Below, piece by piece: positions 1-6,529 of a DNA stretch of 8,003 nt; within the stretch, counting starts at the first letter, position 1; every line of letters begins with the position of its first letter. Below the pieces are notes generated by a model, which was not told the origin of the DNA, did no database searches, and saw only the letters and a program-made list of their open reading frames with translations. Source of the DNA: Pseudomonadota bacterium (GTDB taxonomy: Bacteria; Pseudomonadota; Alphaproteobacteria; Acetobacterales; Acetobacteraceae); contig JAKBCD010000053.1 in assembly GCA_021808205.1 (NCBI GenBank), forward strand, positions 1 through 8,003, in the 5' to 3' direction. The translations under genes and the position numbers were made by a program.

Positions 1-258
1 CAGCGGGTCCACCAGCCAATAGCGCGCAGCCGGGGCGGTAATGCGCCCGGCGGCCACTTCCTCCTCCGCCACCACGGGAATATCCGGCACCGCCGCCCGC
101 AGCCCGGCGGTGATCAGCGCCTCGGCTTGCTGGTCCGCCAATGTCACCGGCGTGGCATCGGCCTTGGTTTCCACGGCGAAGCCCGCCGCGCGGATGGCAC
201 AGATGGCAGCGGCGGCCTCATCAGCCAAACGCACGGCAAGGGTAAGTAGCTCCTGCAT
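1..258 (-). CDS. cysQ: 3'(2'),5'-bisphosphate nucleotidase CysQ-like, N-terminal part (runs off left edge)
   Basis: The minus strand is open from an ATG at 258-256 to the window edge and encodes the first 86 residues of an inositol-monophosphatase-superfamily protein. Visible landmarks, in the family's order, are TKADATPVTLAD (residues 31-42), the PDIPVVAEE segment with the metal-binding Glu (58-66), and YWLVDPL (80-86), which ends just before the expected DGT metal-binding motif. CysQ enzymes dephosphorylate 3'-phosphoadenosine 5'-phosphate (and PAPS) in sulfate assimilation; that role is inferred from this motif pattern. The frame stays open upstream of the ATG but I found no better ATG, and no strong Shine-Dalgarno sequence is visible. 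The gene is divergent from pepA, with an 85-bp gap that must hold both promoters. Other members of the superfamily (SuhB-like) are possible, but the ADxTPVTxAD and PVVAEE spacing favours CysQ. Confidence 0.8.
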   Translation of the reverse strand, partial: MQELLTLAVRLADEAAAAICAIRAAGFAVETKADATPVTLADQQAEALITAGLRAAVPDIPVVAEEEVAAGRITAPAARYWLVDPL

Positions 259-343
259 GGCTTGTCTGTACCCCTGCTGCCATGGCTGGCCAAGTTGTAA
301 CGTGGTGATATGCTCGGCCCATCAGGAAATGGAGTGGGGTCGC

Positions 344-1831
344 ATGGTTGAGATCGTGTTCGGAAAGCTTGCACTGCCCAAGGATGGCGTGCTGGTGCTG
401 CCGGTGGGCGAGGGCTTACCGTTGAGCGGCGAAGCCGCGATGCTGGATGAAAAACTGAGCGCGGCGCTGAGCAATGCGATGGCGGCCGCCGAATTCACCG
501 GCAAATCCGGCCAGAGCCTGAACATCTATAATGCCGGGGCTTATAAGCGCATTATCATCATCGGCGCGGGCAAGGATGATGCACCCCGCCGGGCGGAGCT
601 GCTGGGCGCTGCCATCACCGCGGCTCTGGGCAAAGAAACCGAGGCGACGATTCTCACCCAAGGCTTCACGGCGGAACAGGCGGCGGAGATTGGCCTGGGG
701 GCCCGCCTGCGCGCTTACAAATTCGAAAAATACCGCACCACCCAGAAACCTGAAGAAAAAGCCCGGCTGAAAAAACTGAAGCTCCTCACCGCAGCGCCCA
801 AAGGCGCTGAAGCCGCCTGGGAGATTGCCAAGGCCGTGGCAAATGGCGTGGAATTTACCCGGGACCTCGTAACAGAGCCTGCCAACGTGCTCTACCCGGC
901 TGAATTTGCCGAGCGCACCGAGGGCTTGAAAAAACTCGGGCTGAAAATTGAAATCTTCGGCCAGAAGGAGCTGGAAAAACTCGGCTTCGGCACCTTGCTT
1001 GCGGTGTCGCAAGGCTCCATCCGCGAACCCCGCATGGTGGTGATGCAATGGCTCGGCGCTTCCGGCCATGGCGAGGACAAAAAGAAAAAACCGAAAGACC
1101 CGCTGGTTTTCGTCGGCAAGGGTGTGACCTTCGATACCGGCGGCATCTCCTTAAAACCCGCCGCGGGCATGGAGGACATGAAATGGGATATGGCCGGTGC
1201 GGGCACCGTGGCGGGACTGATGTGCGCGCTGGCCGGGCGTAAGGCGAAGATCGATGCCATTGGCCTCATCGGCCTGGTGGAAAACATGCCCTCCGGCTCC
1301 GCCACCCGCCCCGGCGATGTGGTGAAGAGTTACGCTGGCAAAACCGTGGAGATTCTCAACACCGACGCAGAAGGACGGCTGGTGCTGGCGGATGTGCTCT
1401 ATTACGCGCAAGAGCGTTTCGCGCCGAAATTCATGGTCAACCTCGCCACCCTCACCGGCGCCATCATCGTCGGGCTGGGCCATGAATATGCCGGCATGTT
1501 CTCGAACTCCGACGAGCTGGTGGGCAAGCTCACCGCCTCGGGCGAAGCCGTGGGCGAGAAGCTCTGGCGCATGCCGCTTTCCAAGGAAGGTGAAGGCTAC
1601 GACAAGGAAATCGATTCCCCCATCGCAGATGTGAAGAATATCGGTGGCGGCCGCGCGGGCGGCTCCATCACCGCCGCGCAGTTTCTGCAACGCTTCGTCA
1701 ACAACACGCCCTGGGCGCATCTGGATATCGCGGGTATGGCCTGGGGGGCGAAGGATGCCGGGGTGAACCCCAAGGGTGCGACAGCCTTTGGCGTGCGGTT
1801 GCTGGACCATTTCACCAGGGGCTTTGAATGA
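344..1831 (+). CDS. pepA: Cytosol (leucyl) aminopeptidase, peptidase family M17
   Basis: A 495-residue protein of normal PepA length. It has an N-terminal macro-like domain (about 1-165) and a C-terminal catalytic domain carrying the M17 signature NTDAEGRL (339-346). The two-metal site is intact: K259 and D264 in GKGVTFDTGG, D282 in MKWDMAG, D341 and E343, with catalytic R345. M17 enzymes are cytosolic hexamers that remove N-terminal amino acids from peptides; E. coli PepA also binds DNA. The ATG at 344 has a GGAG 9 bases upstream. The frame is open further upstream, but that stretch is antisense to cysQ. A Lys-rich insertion (245-252, DKKKKPKD) precedes the catalytic domain. The stop codon overlaps the ureE start by 4 bp, so this peptidase heads the urease operon. 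I see no sign of holC, which often follows pepA in proteobacteria. Confidence 0.95.
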   Translation: MVEIVFGKLALPKDGVLVLPVGEGLPLSGEAAMLDEKLSAALSNAMAAAEFTGKSGQSLNIYNAGAYKRIIIIGAGKDDAPRRAELLGAAITAALGKETEATILTQGFTAEQAAEIGLGARLRAYKFEKYRTTQKPEEKARLKKLKLLTAAPKGAEAAWEIAKAVANGVEFTRDLVTEPANVLYPAEFAERTEGLKKLGLKIEIFGQKELEKLGFGTLLAVSQGSIREPRMVVMQWLGASGHGEDKKKKPKDPLVFVGKGVTFDTGGISLKPAAGMEDMKWDMAGAGTVAGLMCALAGRKAKIDAIGLIGLVENMPSGSATRPGDVVKSYAGKTVEILNTDAEGRLVLADVLYYAQERFAPKFMVNLATLTGAIIVGLGHEYAGMFSNSDELVGKLTASGEAVGEKLWRMPLSKEGEGYDKEIDSPIADVKNIGGGRAGGSITAAQFLQRFVNNTPWAHLDIAGMAWGAKDAGVNPKGATAFGVRLLDHFTRGFE

Positions 1832-2277
1832 GCGAATTACTGCTCGACACGATTCTGGGCAACCGTGAAGACCATGAATTTCACGAGAAACTTCACGAAC
1901 TCGGCCATCATGGCGGGCATATCGAAACCTTGGTGGTGAGTGCGGAAGACCTCCCGCGCCGCCGCTTTCACGCGCAAACAGATTACGGCACGCCATGCTT
2001 TATCGCATTGCCGCGTGATGTTTCCCTTACCGACGGCGCGGTGTTGCACCTAACAGACCAACGCGCCATCGTTTTAAAAGTCGGTGCGCAAGACTGGCTG
2101 CGCCTGCAACCGCTGAATAACGGCGCGTTGGAGCTGGGGCATCTGGCAGGTAATCTCCACTGGCGGGTGCGCTTTGAGGATGGCTGCCTGCTGGTGGCGG
2201 TGGACCACCCACGCGAAACCTACCTCGCCCGGCTGCATGGGCTGGAGCACGAAGGCAAGGTGAAGGTGCTGACATGA
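1828..2277 (+). CDS. ureE: Urease accessory protein UreE (nickel metallochaperone)
   Basis: A 149-residue protein with the UreE two-domain layout: an N-terminal beta domain starting DTILGN (7-12) and a C-terminal metal-binding domain. The segment LGHLAGNLHW (103-112) corresponds to the HLGNRH motif; H111 matches the essential nickel-binding His of UreE (His96 in Klebsiella), and H127 in AVDH lies where the second His cluster sits. UreE delivers Ni2+ to the urease activation complex. There is no His-rich C-terminal tail. Instead, residues 16-31 hold six histidines (16, 19, 23, 27, 28, 31), an unusual place for a nickel store. The ATG overlaps the pepA stop (ATGA), preceded by AGGGG six bases upstream, so translation is probably coupled to pepA. 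The family is divergent, but its place directly before ureF supports the call. Confidence 0.88.
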   Translation: MSELLLDTILGNREDHEFHEKLHELGHHGGHIETLVVSAEDLPRRRFHAQTDYGTPCFIALPRDVSLTDGAVLHLTDQRAIVLKVGAQDWLRLQPLNNGALELGHLAGNLHWRVRFEDGCLLVAVDHPRETYLARLHGLEHEGKVKVLT

Positions 2278-2942
2278 TCGATCTTCTCCGCGCCCTGCAA
2301 TTCGCGGATGGGCAATTTCCCTCAGGCGGGTTTGCCTTTTCCTGGGGCGTGGAGAGCCTGATGGCCGATGGCCACCTCATTCGCGCGGATTGGCCGACTT
2401 TTCTAGCAGGGCAAATGGAGCACCGCTGGGCGCCACATGACCGGCCGCTGGTGGCCTATGCCTTCCAGGCGGCGCAGGATTTTCAAGCATTAATGGCGCT
2501 GGACCAGCTTACCAACGCTCTCGCCATCATCACCGCCGCGCGCGAAGGCTCGCTTCGGGCCGGAGCAGCTTTGCTGGCCACCCATGCACGGCTTGGCACA
2601 GCCGGGACGGCGGCCTACCGTGCGCTTGTGACCTCCGGCGAGGCCCATGGCCATCTGCCGGTGGTCACGGGGTTGGTGATGGCCGGGGCGGGGTTAGATC
2701 TGCCAACCTCAGTCGCCGTTTCCGCTCATACCACCGCGCAGGCCCTCGGCACCGCTGCTGTGCGGTTGGGGCTCATCGGCGCGCTGGATGCACAAACGGC
2801 GTTGCAAACCATCCAGCCCCGCATTGCCGCGTTAATCGCCTCGCCGCTGCCGCCGCTGGATGACATCGGCAGCTTCACACCACTTACAGACATCGCGATG
2901 ATGCGCCACCCGTTTCAGGCGCAGCAATTATTCTCCAATTAA
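2274..2942 (+). CDS. ureF: Urease accessory protein UreF
   Basis: A 222-residue, all-alpha UreF of usual length. The N-terminus carries the family hallmark LQFADGQFPSGGFAFSWGVES (8-28, written here as key residues D12, P16-G19, F20, S23, E27). The middle has the AGAALLATHARLGT and GHLPVVTGLV segments, and the C-terminus ends with FTPLTDIAMMRH (201-212), the conserved tail that meets UreG. UreF joins UreD on apo-urease and acts as the GTPase-regulating platform for UreG-dependent nickel insertion. The start overlaps the ureE stop by 4 bp (ATGA), with AAGGTG five bases upstream, and the next gene starts 10 bp after the stop. No truncation or frameshift is seen. Confidence 0.93.
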   Translation: MIDLLRALQFADGQFPSGGFAFSWGVESLMADGHLIRADWPTFLAGQMEHRWAPHDRPLVAYAFQAAQDFQALMALDQLTNALAIITAAREGSLRAGAALLATHARLGTAGTAAYRALVTSGEAHGHLPVVTGLVMAGAGLDLPTSVAVSAHTTAQALGTAAVRLGLIGALDAQTALQTIQPRIAALIASPLPPLDDIGSFTPLTDIAMMRHPFQAQQLFSN

Positions 2943-2952
2943 GGAGCATCCC

Positions 2953-3639
2953 ATGAACCTTTCCCCCACCGAGCTTGAACGCCTGACCATCTTCACGGCA
3001 GCCGAACATGCAAGAAGATTAAAGGCGCGCGGAGTAAAGCTCTCCCACCCCGAGGCTGTGGCGTTCATCGCGGATGAAATGCTCCTCGCCGCCCGCTGCG
3101 GGATGGTTTACGAGGAGATCGTGAACTTAGGCGCCACGCTGCTCACGCCAGAGGATGTTGAACCAGGTGTGCCCACCCTCACGGAGTTTGTTGCGGTGGA
3201 GGCGAGTTTTCCCGAAGGCACCAAGCTCGTCATCGTCTTCCGCCCCATTGGAGACGGCCAGGAGGACGGTGAAATTCCCGGCGAGATTATCGCCGCCGAT
3301 GGCGAGATTGACATAAACCAAGGCCGGGCGCGCATCGAACTTGACGTGCTGAACACCGGCGACCGTGACATCCAGGTGCGCTCCCACGCGCATTTTTTTG
3401 AAGCCAACCCGGCGCTGGAGTTCAACCGCCAGGCCGCATTCGGTTTCCGGCTGGATGTGCCTTCAGGTTCGGGCATACGCTTCGAGCCCGGCATCGCCCG
3501 ACGCGTCAGTCTCGTCGCCATGGCGGGCAACCGCATCATCCACGGCCAGGCAGGCCTCACGGAAGGCCATCTGGACAACGAAGAAACCGCGAGCGCCGCT
3601 TTAAAATCCGCCCGCGCACGCGGCTATAAGGGAGCCTGA
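2953..3639 (+). CDS. ureAB: Urease fused gamma-beta subunit (UreA-UreB fusion)
   Basis: One 228-residue protein joins the two small urease subunits. Residues 1-99 are the gamma domain (SPTELERLTIF at the start, then HPEAVAFIADEM, GATLLTPEDV, and ASFPEGTKLVIVFRPI at its end). Residues 100-107 are an acidic linker (GDGQEDGE). Residues 108-228 are the beta domain (PGEII, then SHAHFFEAN at 144-152, GFRLDVPSGSGIRFEPG, and DNEETASAALKSARARGYKGA at the end). Such fusions are known from Helicobacter UreA; the C-terminal ALxxAxxRGxxGA resembles Helicobacter but lacks its short further extension. The subunit packs against the alpha subunit to form the trimeric urease core. A strong AAGGAG lies six bases before the ATG. 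The fusion is clean, with no internal stop or frameshift. Confidence 0.94.
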   Translation: MNLSPTELERLTIFTAAEHARRLKARGVKLSHPEAVAFIADEMLLAARCGMVYEEIVNLGATLLTPEDVEPGVPTLTEFVAVEASFPEGTKLVIVFRPIGDGQEDGEIPGEIIAADGEIDINQGRARIELDVLNTGDRDIQVRSHAHFFEANPALEFNRQAAFGFRLDVPSGSGIRFEPGIARRVSLVAMAGNRIIHGQAGLTEGHLDNEETASAALKSARARGYKGA

Positions 3640-3642
3640 GCC

Positions 3643-5346
3643 ATGAAAATGACCCGCGCGGATTACGCCGCCACGTTCGGCCCCACCAAAGGCGATATGG
3701 TGCGCCTGGGCGATACCGGCCTCATCGCCGAAATTGAGCATGACTACACGCATTATGGCGATGAACTCACCACCGGTGCTGGCAAAGCCATGCGCGACGG
3801 CGAAGGCTTCCAGACCACCGGCACAAGAGCCAGCGGCGCGCTGGATGCGGTGGTGCAGAACGCCACCATCATCGATCCCGTGCTCGGCATCGTCAAAGCT
3901 GATATCGGCATTCGGGATGGCCGCATCGTCGGCATCGGCAAGGCGGGCAACCCGGATATCATGGCGGGCGTTGACCCCGCCCTTCGCACCGGCCCCAATA
4001 CCGCCGTGCACCATGCCGAAAACTACATCGTCACCGCGGGTGCGGTTGAAAGCCATGCGCATTTCCTCTGCCCCCAACAATCGGAGCACGCGCTGGCAGG
4101 CGGCACCACCACCATCATCGGCATGTCACCGGGGCCATATTTTGATGTCTCCTGCTCTGGACCAGAGATTCTCGGCCAGATCATTCAGGCGGCGGAGTTC
4201 TCACCGTTGAATTTCGGCTTCCTCGGGCGCGGCTGCTCAGACCCCGCCGCGGTGGAGGAATCCGTCTCCGGCGGCGCTTTGGGCGTAAAAATCCATGAGG
4301 ATTTCGGTGCTTCCGGCGCGGTCATCAACGGCTCACTCATCGCCGCCGACCGTAATGATTTCGGCATCAGCCTGCATACGGATACGATCAACGAATACGG
4401 CTTCTGCGAGGATACCATCCGCGCCATAGCAGGCCGTTCCATCCATATGTTCCACACCGAAGGTGCAGGCGGCGGCCATGCGCCAGACCTTTTGCGCGTG
4501 AACGGCCTGCCCAACGTGCTGCCAGGTTCCACCAACCCCACCAATCCCTTCACCGCTTATGCGCTGCATGAGGGTCTGCCGATGACCATGCTGGCCCATG
4601 CCATGAACTGGCGATTGGCCGAAGACCTCGCCTTCGCCGAATCCCGCGTCCGCCCGCAAACCATGGCGGCGGAGGATCTGCTACACGACATGGGCGCCAT
4701 CTCCATCTTCTCAACCGATAGCCAGGGCATGGGGCGGTTGGCGGAAAACCAGGCCAAATGCTGGCAACTCGCCGCTGTGATGAAAAAGCGCCTGGGCCGT
4801 CTGGACAGCGAAACAACTGCCCGTGCGGATAACGAGCGCATTAAACGCTACATCGCCAAACTCACCATCAACTCCGCCATCGCGGCGGGGATCGACGCGC
4901 ATGTCGGCTCCATCCAGCCCGGCCGCATGGCAGATTTGGTGTTCTGGCCGCGTGCGAGCTTCGGCATCAAGCCGCGCGTGGTGATGAAAAGTGGCTTCAT
5001 CGTCTGGGCCACATGCGGCGATGCCAACGGTTCGATGATGGATAGCGAGCCAAACATTCAGCGCCCGATGTGGGGCAGTTTGGGGCTTTCGCCCACGCGC
5101 CTCGGCGTCACCTTCACCTCACAGCTTGCGATCGACGCAGACCGCCCGCGCAAACTTGGCGTGCAGAAAAAATTTGTGCCGATCTCCAATACCCGCGCGC
5201 TCGGCAAGCAACACATGCTGCACAACAATGCCTTGCCGAATATCGAGGTAGACAGCGAAACCTTCGATGTCCGCGCGGATGGCGTGTTACTCTCCGGCCC
5301 ACCCGCCGCGCATGTACCGTTAAACCGCAGCTACATGCTGCGGTGA
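3643..5346 (+). CDS. ureC: Urease alpha (catalytic) subunit, divergent active site
   Basis: A 567-residue alpha subunit of normal length that hydrolyses urea to ammonia and carbamate at a di-nickel centre, if canonical. All metal-centre residues are present: H138 and H140 (SHAH), carbamylated K216 and neighbouring H218 (GVKIHED), H245 (LHTDTINE), H271 (FHTEGAGGGHAPD) and D359 (STDSQ). Catalytic H319 and R335 (FAESRVR) also remain. Departures from the Klebsiella-type enzyme are striking: the flap Cys (C319 there) is A318, the next flap His is A320, the Ala after DSQ is G362, and the GGGTGPAAGT loop is replaced by GMSPGPYFDV (160-169) with a shortening of about five residues between H140 and K216. 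The start has AAGGGAG eight bases upstream and lies 3 bp after ureAB. The urease family is certain; substrate preference and kinetics are not. Confidence 0.95.
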   Translation: MKMTRADYAATFGPTKGDMVRLGDTGLIAEIEHDYTHYGDELTTGAGKAMRDGEGFQTTGTRASGALDAVVQNATIIDPVLGIVKADIGIRDGRIVGIGKAGNPDIMAGVDPALRTGPNTAVHHAENYIVTAGAVESHAHFLCPQQSEHALAGGTTTIIGMSPGPYFDVSCSGPEILGQIIQAAEFSPLNFGFLGRGCSDPAAVEESVSGGALGVKIHEDFGASGAVINGSLIAADRNDFGISLHTDTINEYGFCEDTIRAIAGRSIHMFHTEGAGGGHAPDLLRVNGLPNVLPGSTNPTNPFTAYALHEGLPMTMLAHAMNWRLAEDLAFAESRVRPQTMAAEDLLHDMGAISIFSTDSQGMGRLAENQAKCWQLAAVMKKRLGRLDSETTARADNERIKRYIAKLTINSAIAAGIDAHVGSIQPGRMADLVFWPRASFGIKPRVVMKSGFIVWATCGDANGSMMDSEPNIQRPMWGSLGLSPTRLGVTFTSQLAIDADRPRKLGVQKKFVPISNTRALGKQHMLHNNALPNIEVDSETFDVRADGVLLSGPPAAHVPLNRSYMLR

Positions 5347-6125
5347 GTCTTTACCTCCGCTTCGCGCAACGCAATGGCCGCACCATTCTGGCCGAGCGCC
5401 GCGTGCTCTACCCTTACGCCATCACCGCACCCATCAACCGGGCGGGTGTCGCGGAACTCACGCTGCAATCCATCTCCGGCGGGCTGTATGGGGGCGAGCA
5501 TGTTGCCCAGCATATCCACCTGCGCCCAGGCGCTGCCGCCCGGCTGGTGCAACCCGCCGCCACTACGGTGCGGCGCCGCGCGGCAACCGGGCCGGCACGA
5601 CAAACTATCAGTCTGAAAGCCGAAGAAAATACAACCCTTGTGTATGCCACGCGCCCACTGATCATGCTGCCCGACGCGGCCTTGGAGCAGAATTGGGAGA
5701 TCACCACCTCTCCCGGTGCCCGCATCATGTTTTGGGATGGCTTCGCCAGCCACAACCCAAAAGGCGAAAAGCCAGAGTGGTCGCTCACCTCCCGCGTGAG
5801 CGTGCGCGGGCCAGATGGCAAATTGCTGGCAACCGAACGCATGGCGGTGGACGGCACGACATTGGCAAACGAGTTGCAAGGCATGGCAGGCCGTTTTAGT
5901 GCCTTCGGGAAAATCTGGTGTCTGGGCTTCACACCCGGCCAAACCATGCCCGATATCTCGTCGCAAGCCAGTTTCGGCCAAACCTTGCTTCCCAATAATG
6001 TAGGTTTTGCCATCGCCCTGGCGGCAGCAGATGGCGGCGCACTCTGCGCCGCGCTGCAGGAAATTCTGGGCAAGGCAGAACATCCAGATACAAGCTGGGT
6101 GCTTAAACCACCGGGCGCAGCGTAA
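5343..6125 (+). CDS. ureD: Urease accessory protein UreD (UreH)
   Basis: A 260-residue UreD if started at the GTG that overlaps the ureC stop by 4 bp (GTGA). The same frame is open back into ureC, but that part is a shadow of ureC codons, and no in-frame ATG lies near the UreD N-terminus. Landmarks are SISGGLYGGE (43-52), the counterpart of the PSGG..GD motif, and QPAATTVRRR (70-79), the counterpart of TTPAATKIYR; further on is LIMLPDAALEQNWEI, the counterpart of the LPQETILF strand. UreD binds apo-urease first and recruits UreF and UreG, and is thought to carry nickel through an internal tunnel. The usual GD is GE here and the Pro before SGG is Ile, so this UreD is as divergent as its alpha subunit. 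The last 23 bp overlap the convergent small gene on the other strand. Confidence 0.88.
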   Translation: MSLYLRFAQRNGRTILAERRVLYPYAITAPINRAGVAELTLQSISGGLYGGEHVAQHIHLRPGAAARLVQPAATTVRRRAATGPARQTISLKAEENTTLVYATRPLIMLPDAALEQNWEITTSPGARIMFWDGFASHNPKGEKPEWSLTSRVSVRGPDGKLLATERMAVDGTTLANELQGMAGRFSAFGKIWCLGFTPGQTMPDISSQASFGQTLLPNNVGFAIALAAADGGALCAALQEILGKAEHPDTSWVLKPPGAA

Positions 6126-6336
6126 TCCGCCGCCCCTGCCCGGCCACACTGGCAATCCGTCCGCCTTCGGTGGCGCTCAACATCACCATGTCGCCTTCGG
6201 CCATCAAATCCGCCGCATCGGCAAAATAGCCAGGGCTGCCCGCGTCCGCCAGGTTATCGTTGCCAGCCTTGTAGTGCCAGAGCGTAAAGCCATTAGCATA
6301 GGCCAGCACCGAAAGATTACGCAGCGCGAAGGACAT
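6103..6336 (-). CDS. Small uncharacterised protein (77 aa), LSVLAYANGFTLWHY type
   Basis: A 77-residue protein with a strong ribosome binding site (AGAAAGGA, 7 bases before the ATG), so it is very likely a real gene. No signal peptide or membrane segment is seen. The N-terminal half has an aromatic motif, LSVLAYANGFTLWHYKAG (8-25), followed by PGYFADAADLMAEGDMVML, which looks like a compact beta fold with one helix. From memory, similar short proteins occur in alphaproteobacterial genomes and sometimes near phage structural genes, but I cannot name a function and do not assign one. It is convergent with ureD, overlapping it by 23 bp, and divergent from the HTH-S24 regulator. The 193-bp AT-rich region upstream contains a candidate promoter, an SOS-like box and a palindrome, so its expression may be damage-inducible or controlled by the neighbouring regulator (inference). 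Confidence 0.75.
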   Translation of the reverse strand: MSFALRNLSVLAYANGFTLWHYKAGNDNLADAGSPGYFADAADLMAEGDMVMLSATEGGRIASVAGQGRRITLRPVV

Positions 6337-6380
6337 GAATTTTTCCTTTCTAAATATTTAAGATTACCTAAGGTTGTGCT

Positions 6381-6392
6381 AGCCTCTAGGCT
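6381..6392. repeat. 12-bp palindrome in divergent promoter region (possible operator)
   Basis: AGCCT-CT-AGGCT is an inverted repeat with perfect 5-bp arms and a 2-base centre. It covers the end of the candidate -10 and the predicted transcription start of the 77-aa gene, and a second short inverted repeat, ACCT-A-AGGT, lies just downstream at 6366-6374. A repressor dimer such as the adjacent HTH-S24 protein could bind here. The arms are short, so chance is a real alternative. Confidence 0.25.
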
Positions 6393-6419
6393 TCTATTCC
6401 TATTTATCGAACAAAACAA
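6391..6419 (-). promoter_or_regulatory. Candidate sigma70-type promoter for the 77-aa gene
   Basis: On the minus strand TTGTTT (6419-6414) and TAGAAG (6396-6391) are separated by 17 bases, giving three and four matches to the -35 and -10 consensus. Transcription would start near 6384, about 48 bases before the ATG. The -35 lies inside the GAAC-N7-GAAC direct repeat and the -10 touches a palindrome, an arrangement that would suit repression. The match is modest and the surrounding AT-richness makes chance matches easy. Confidence 0.3.
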
Positions 6420-6423
6420 GAAC
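6409..6423. promoter_or_regulatory. Candidate LexA (SOS) box, GAAC-N7-GAAC
   Basis: The plus strand reads GAACAAAACAAGAAC, an exact GAAC-N7-GAAC direct repeat (GTTC-N7-GTTC on the other strand). This is the established LexA-binding motif of alphaproteobacteria, unlike the palindromic boxes of E. coli and Bacillus. It lies 73 bp upstream of the 77-aa gene and 106 bp upstream of the S24 regulator, and overlaps the candidate -35 of the former. An exact 8-base match on either strand is expected by chance about once in four windows of this size, but below 1% of the time in this intergenic region alone. Confidence 0.45.
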
Positions 6424-6529
6424 AAATGCTCGCGCATCTAAAAAGAACGGATAAAATTCCTATTTTGACCTTTCTCTTCTCAAGAAATCAGGTTAGATTT
6501 TTGTAGTTAAACGATTGACGTTTATAGCC

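Noticed and set aside
295..314. Promoter for pepA (TATGCT at 309-314 with an upstream TTGTAA)
   Set aside because: The two hexamers are only 8 bases apart, and no good -35 lies at proper spacing, so I could not support a specific promoter.
41..343. N-terminal extension of the pepA frame by 101 codons
   Set aside because: It is antisense to cysQ, does not resemble M17 proteins, and a good ribosome binding site and family-length start exist at 344.
1076..1099. A-rich run in pepA as a programmed frameshift site
   Set aside because: The reading frame continues intact through the catalytic domain, with no alternative-frame product of interest; it simply encodes a Lys-rich linker.
1151..1996. Long minus-strand open frame across pepA and ureE
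   Set aside because: It is a shadow of two well-supported plus-strand genes with intact motifs, and its translation has no recognisable domain.
5070..5342. Upstream extension of ureD into ureC
   Set aside because: This part lies within conserved ureC codons; the UreD family starts at the GTG overlapping the ureC stop.
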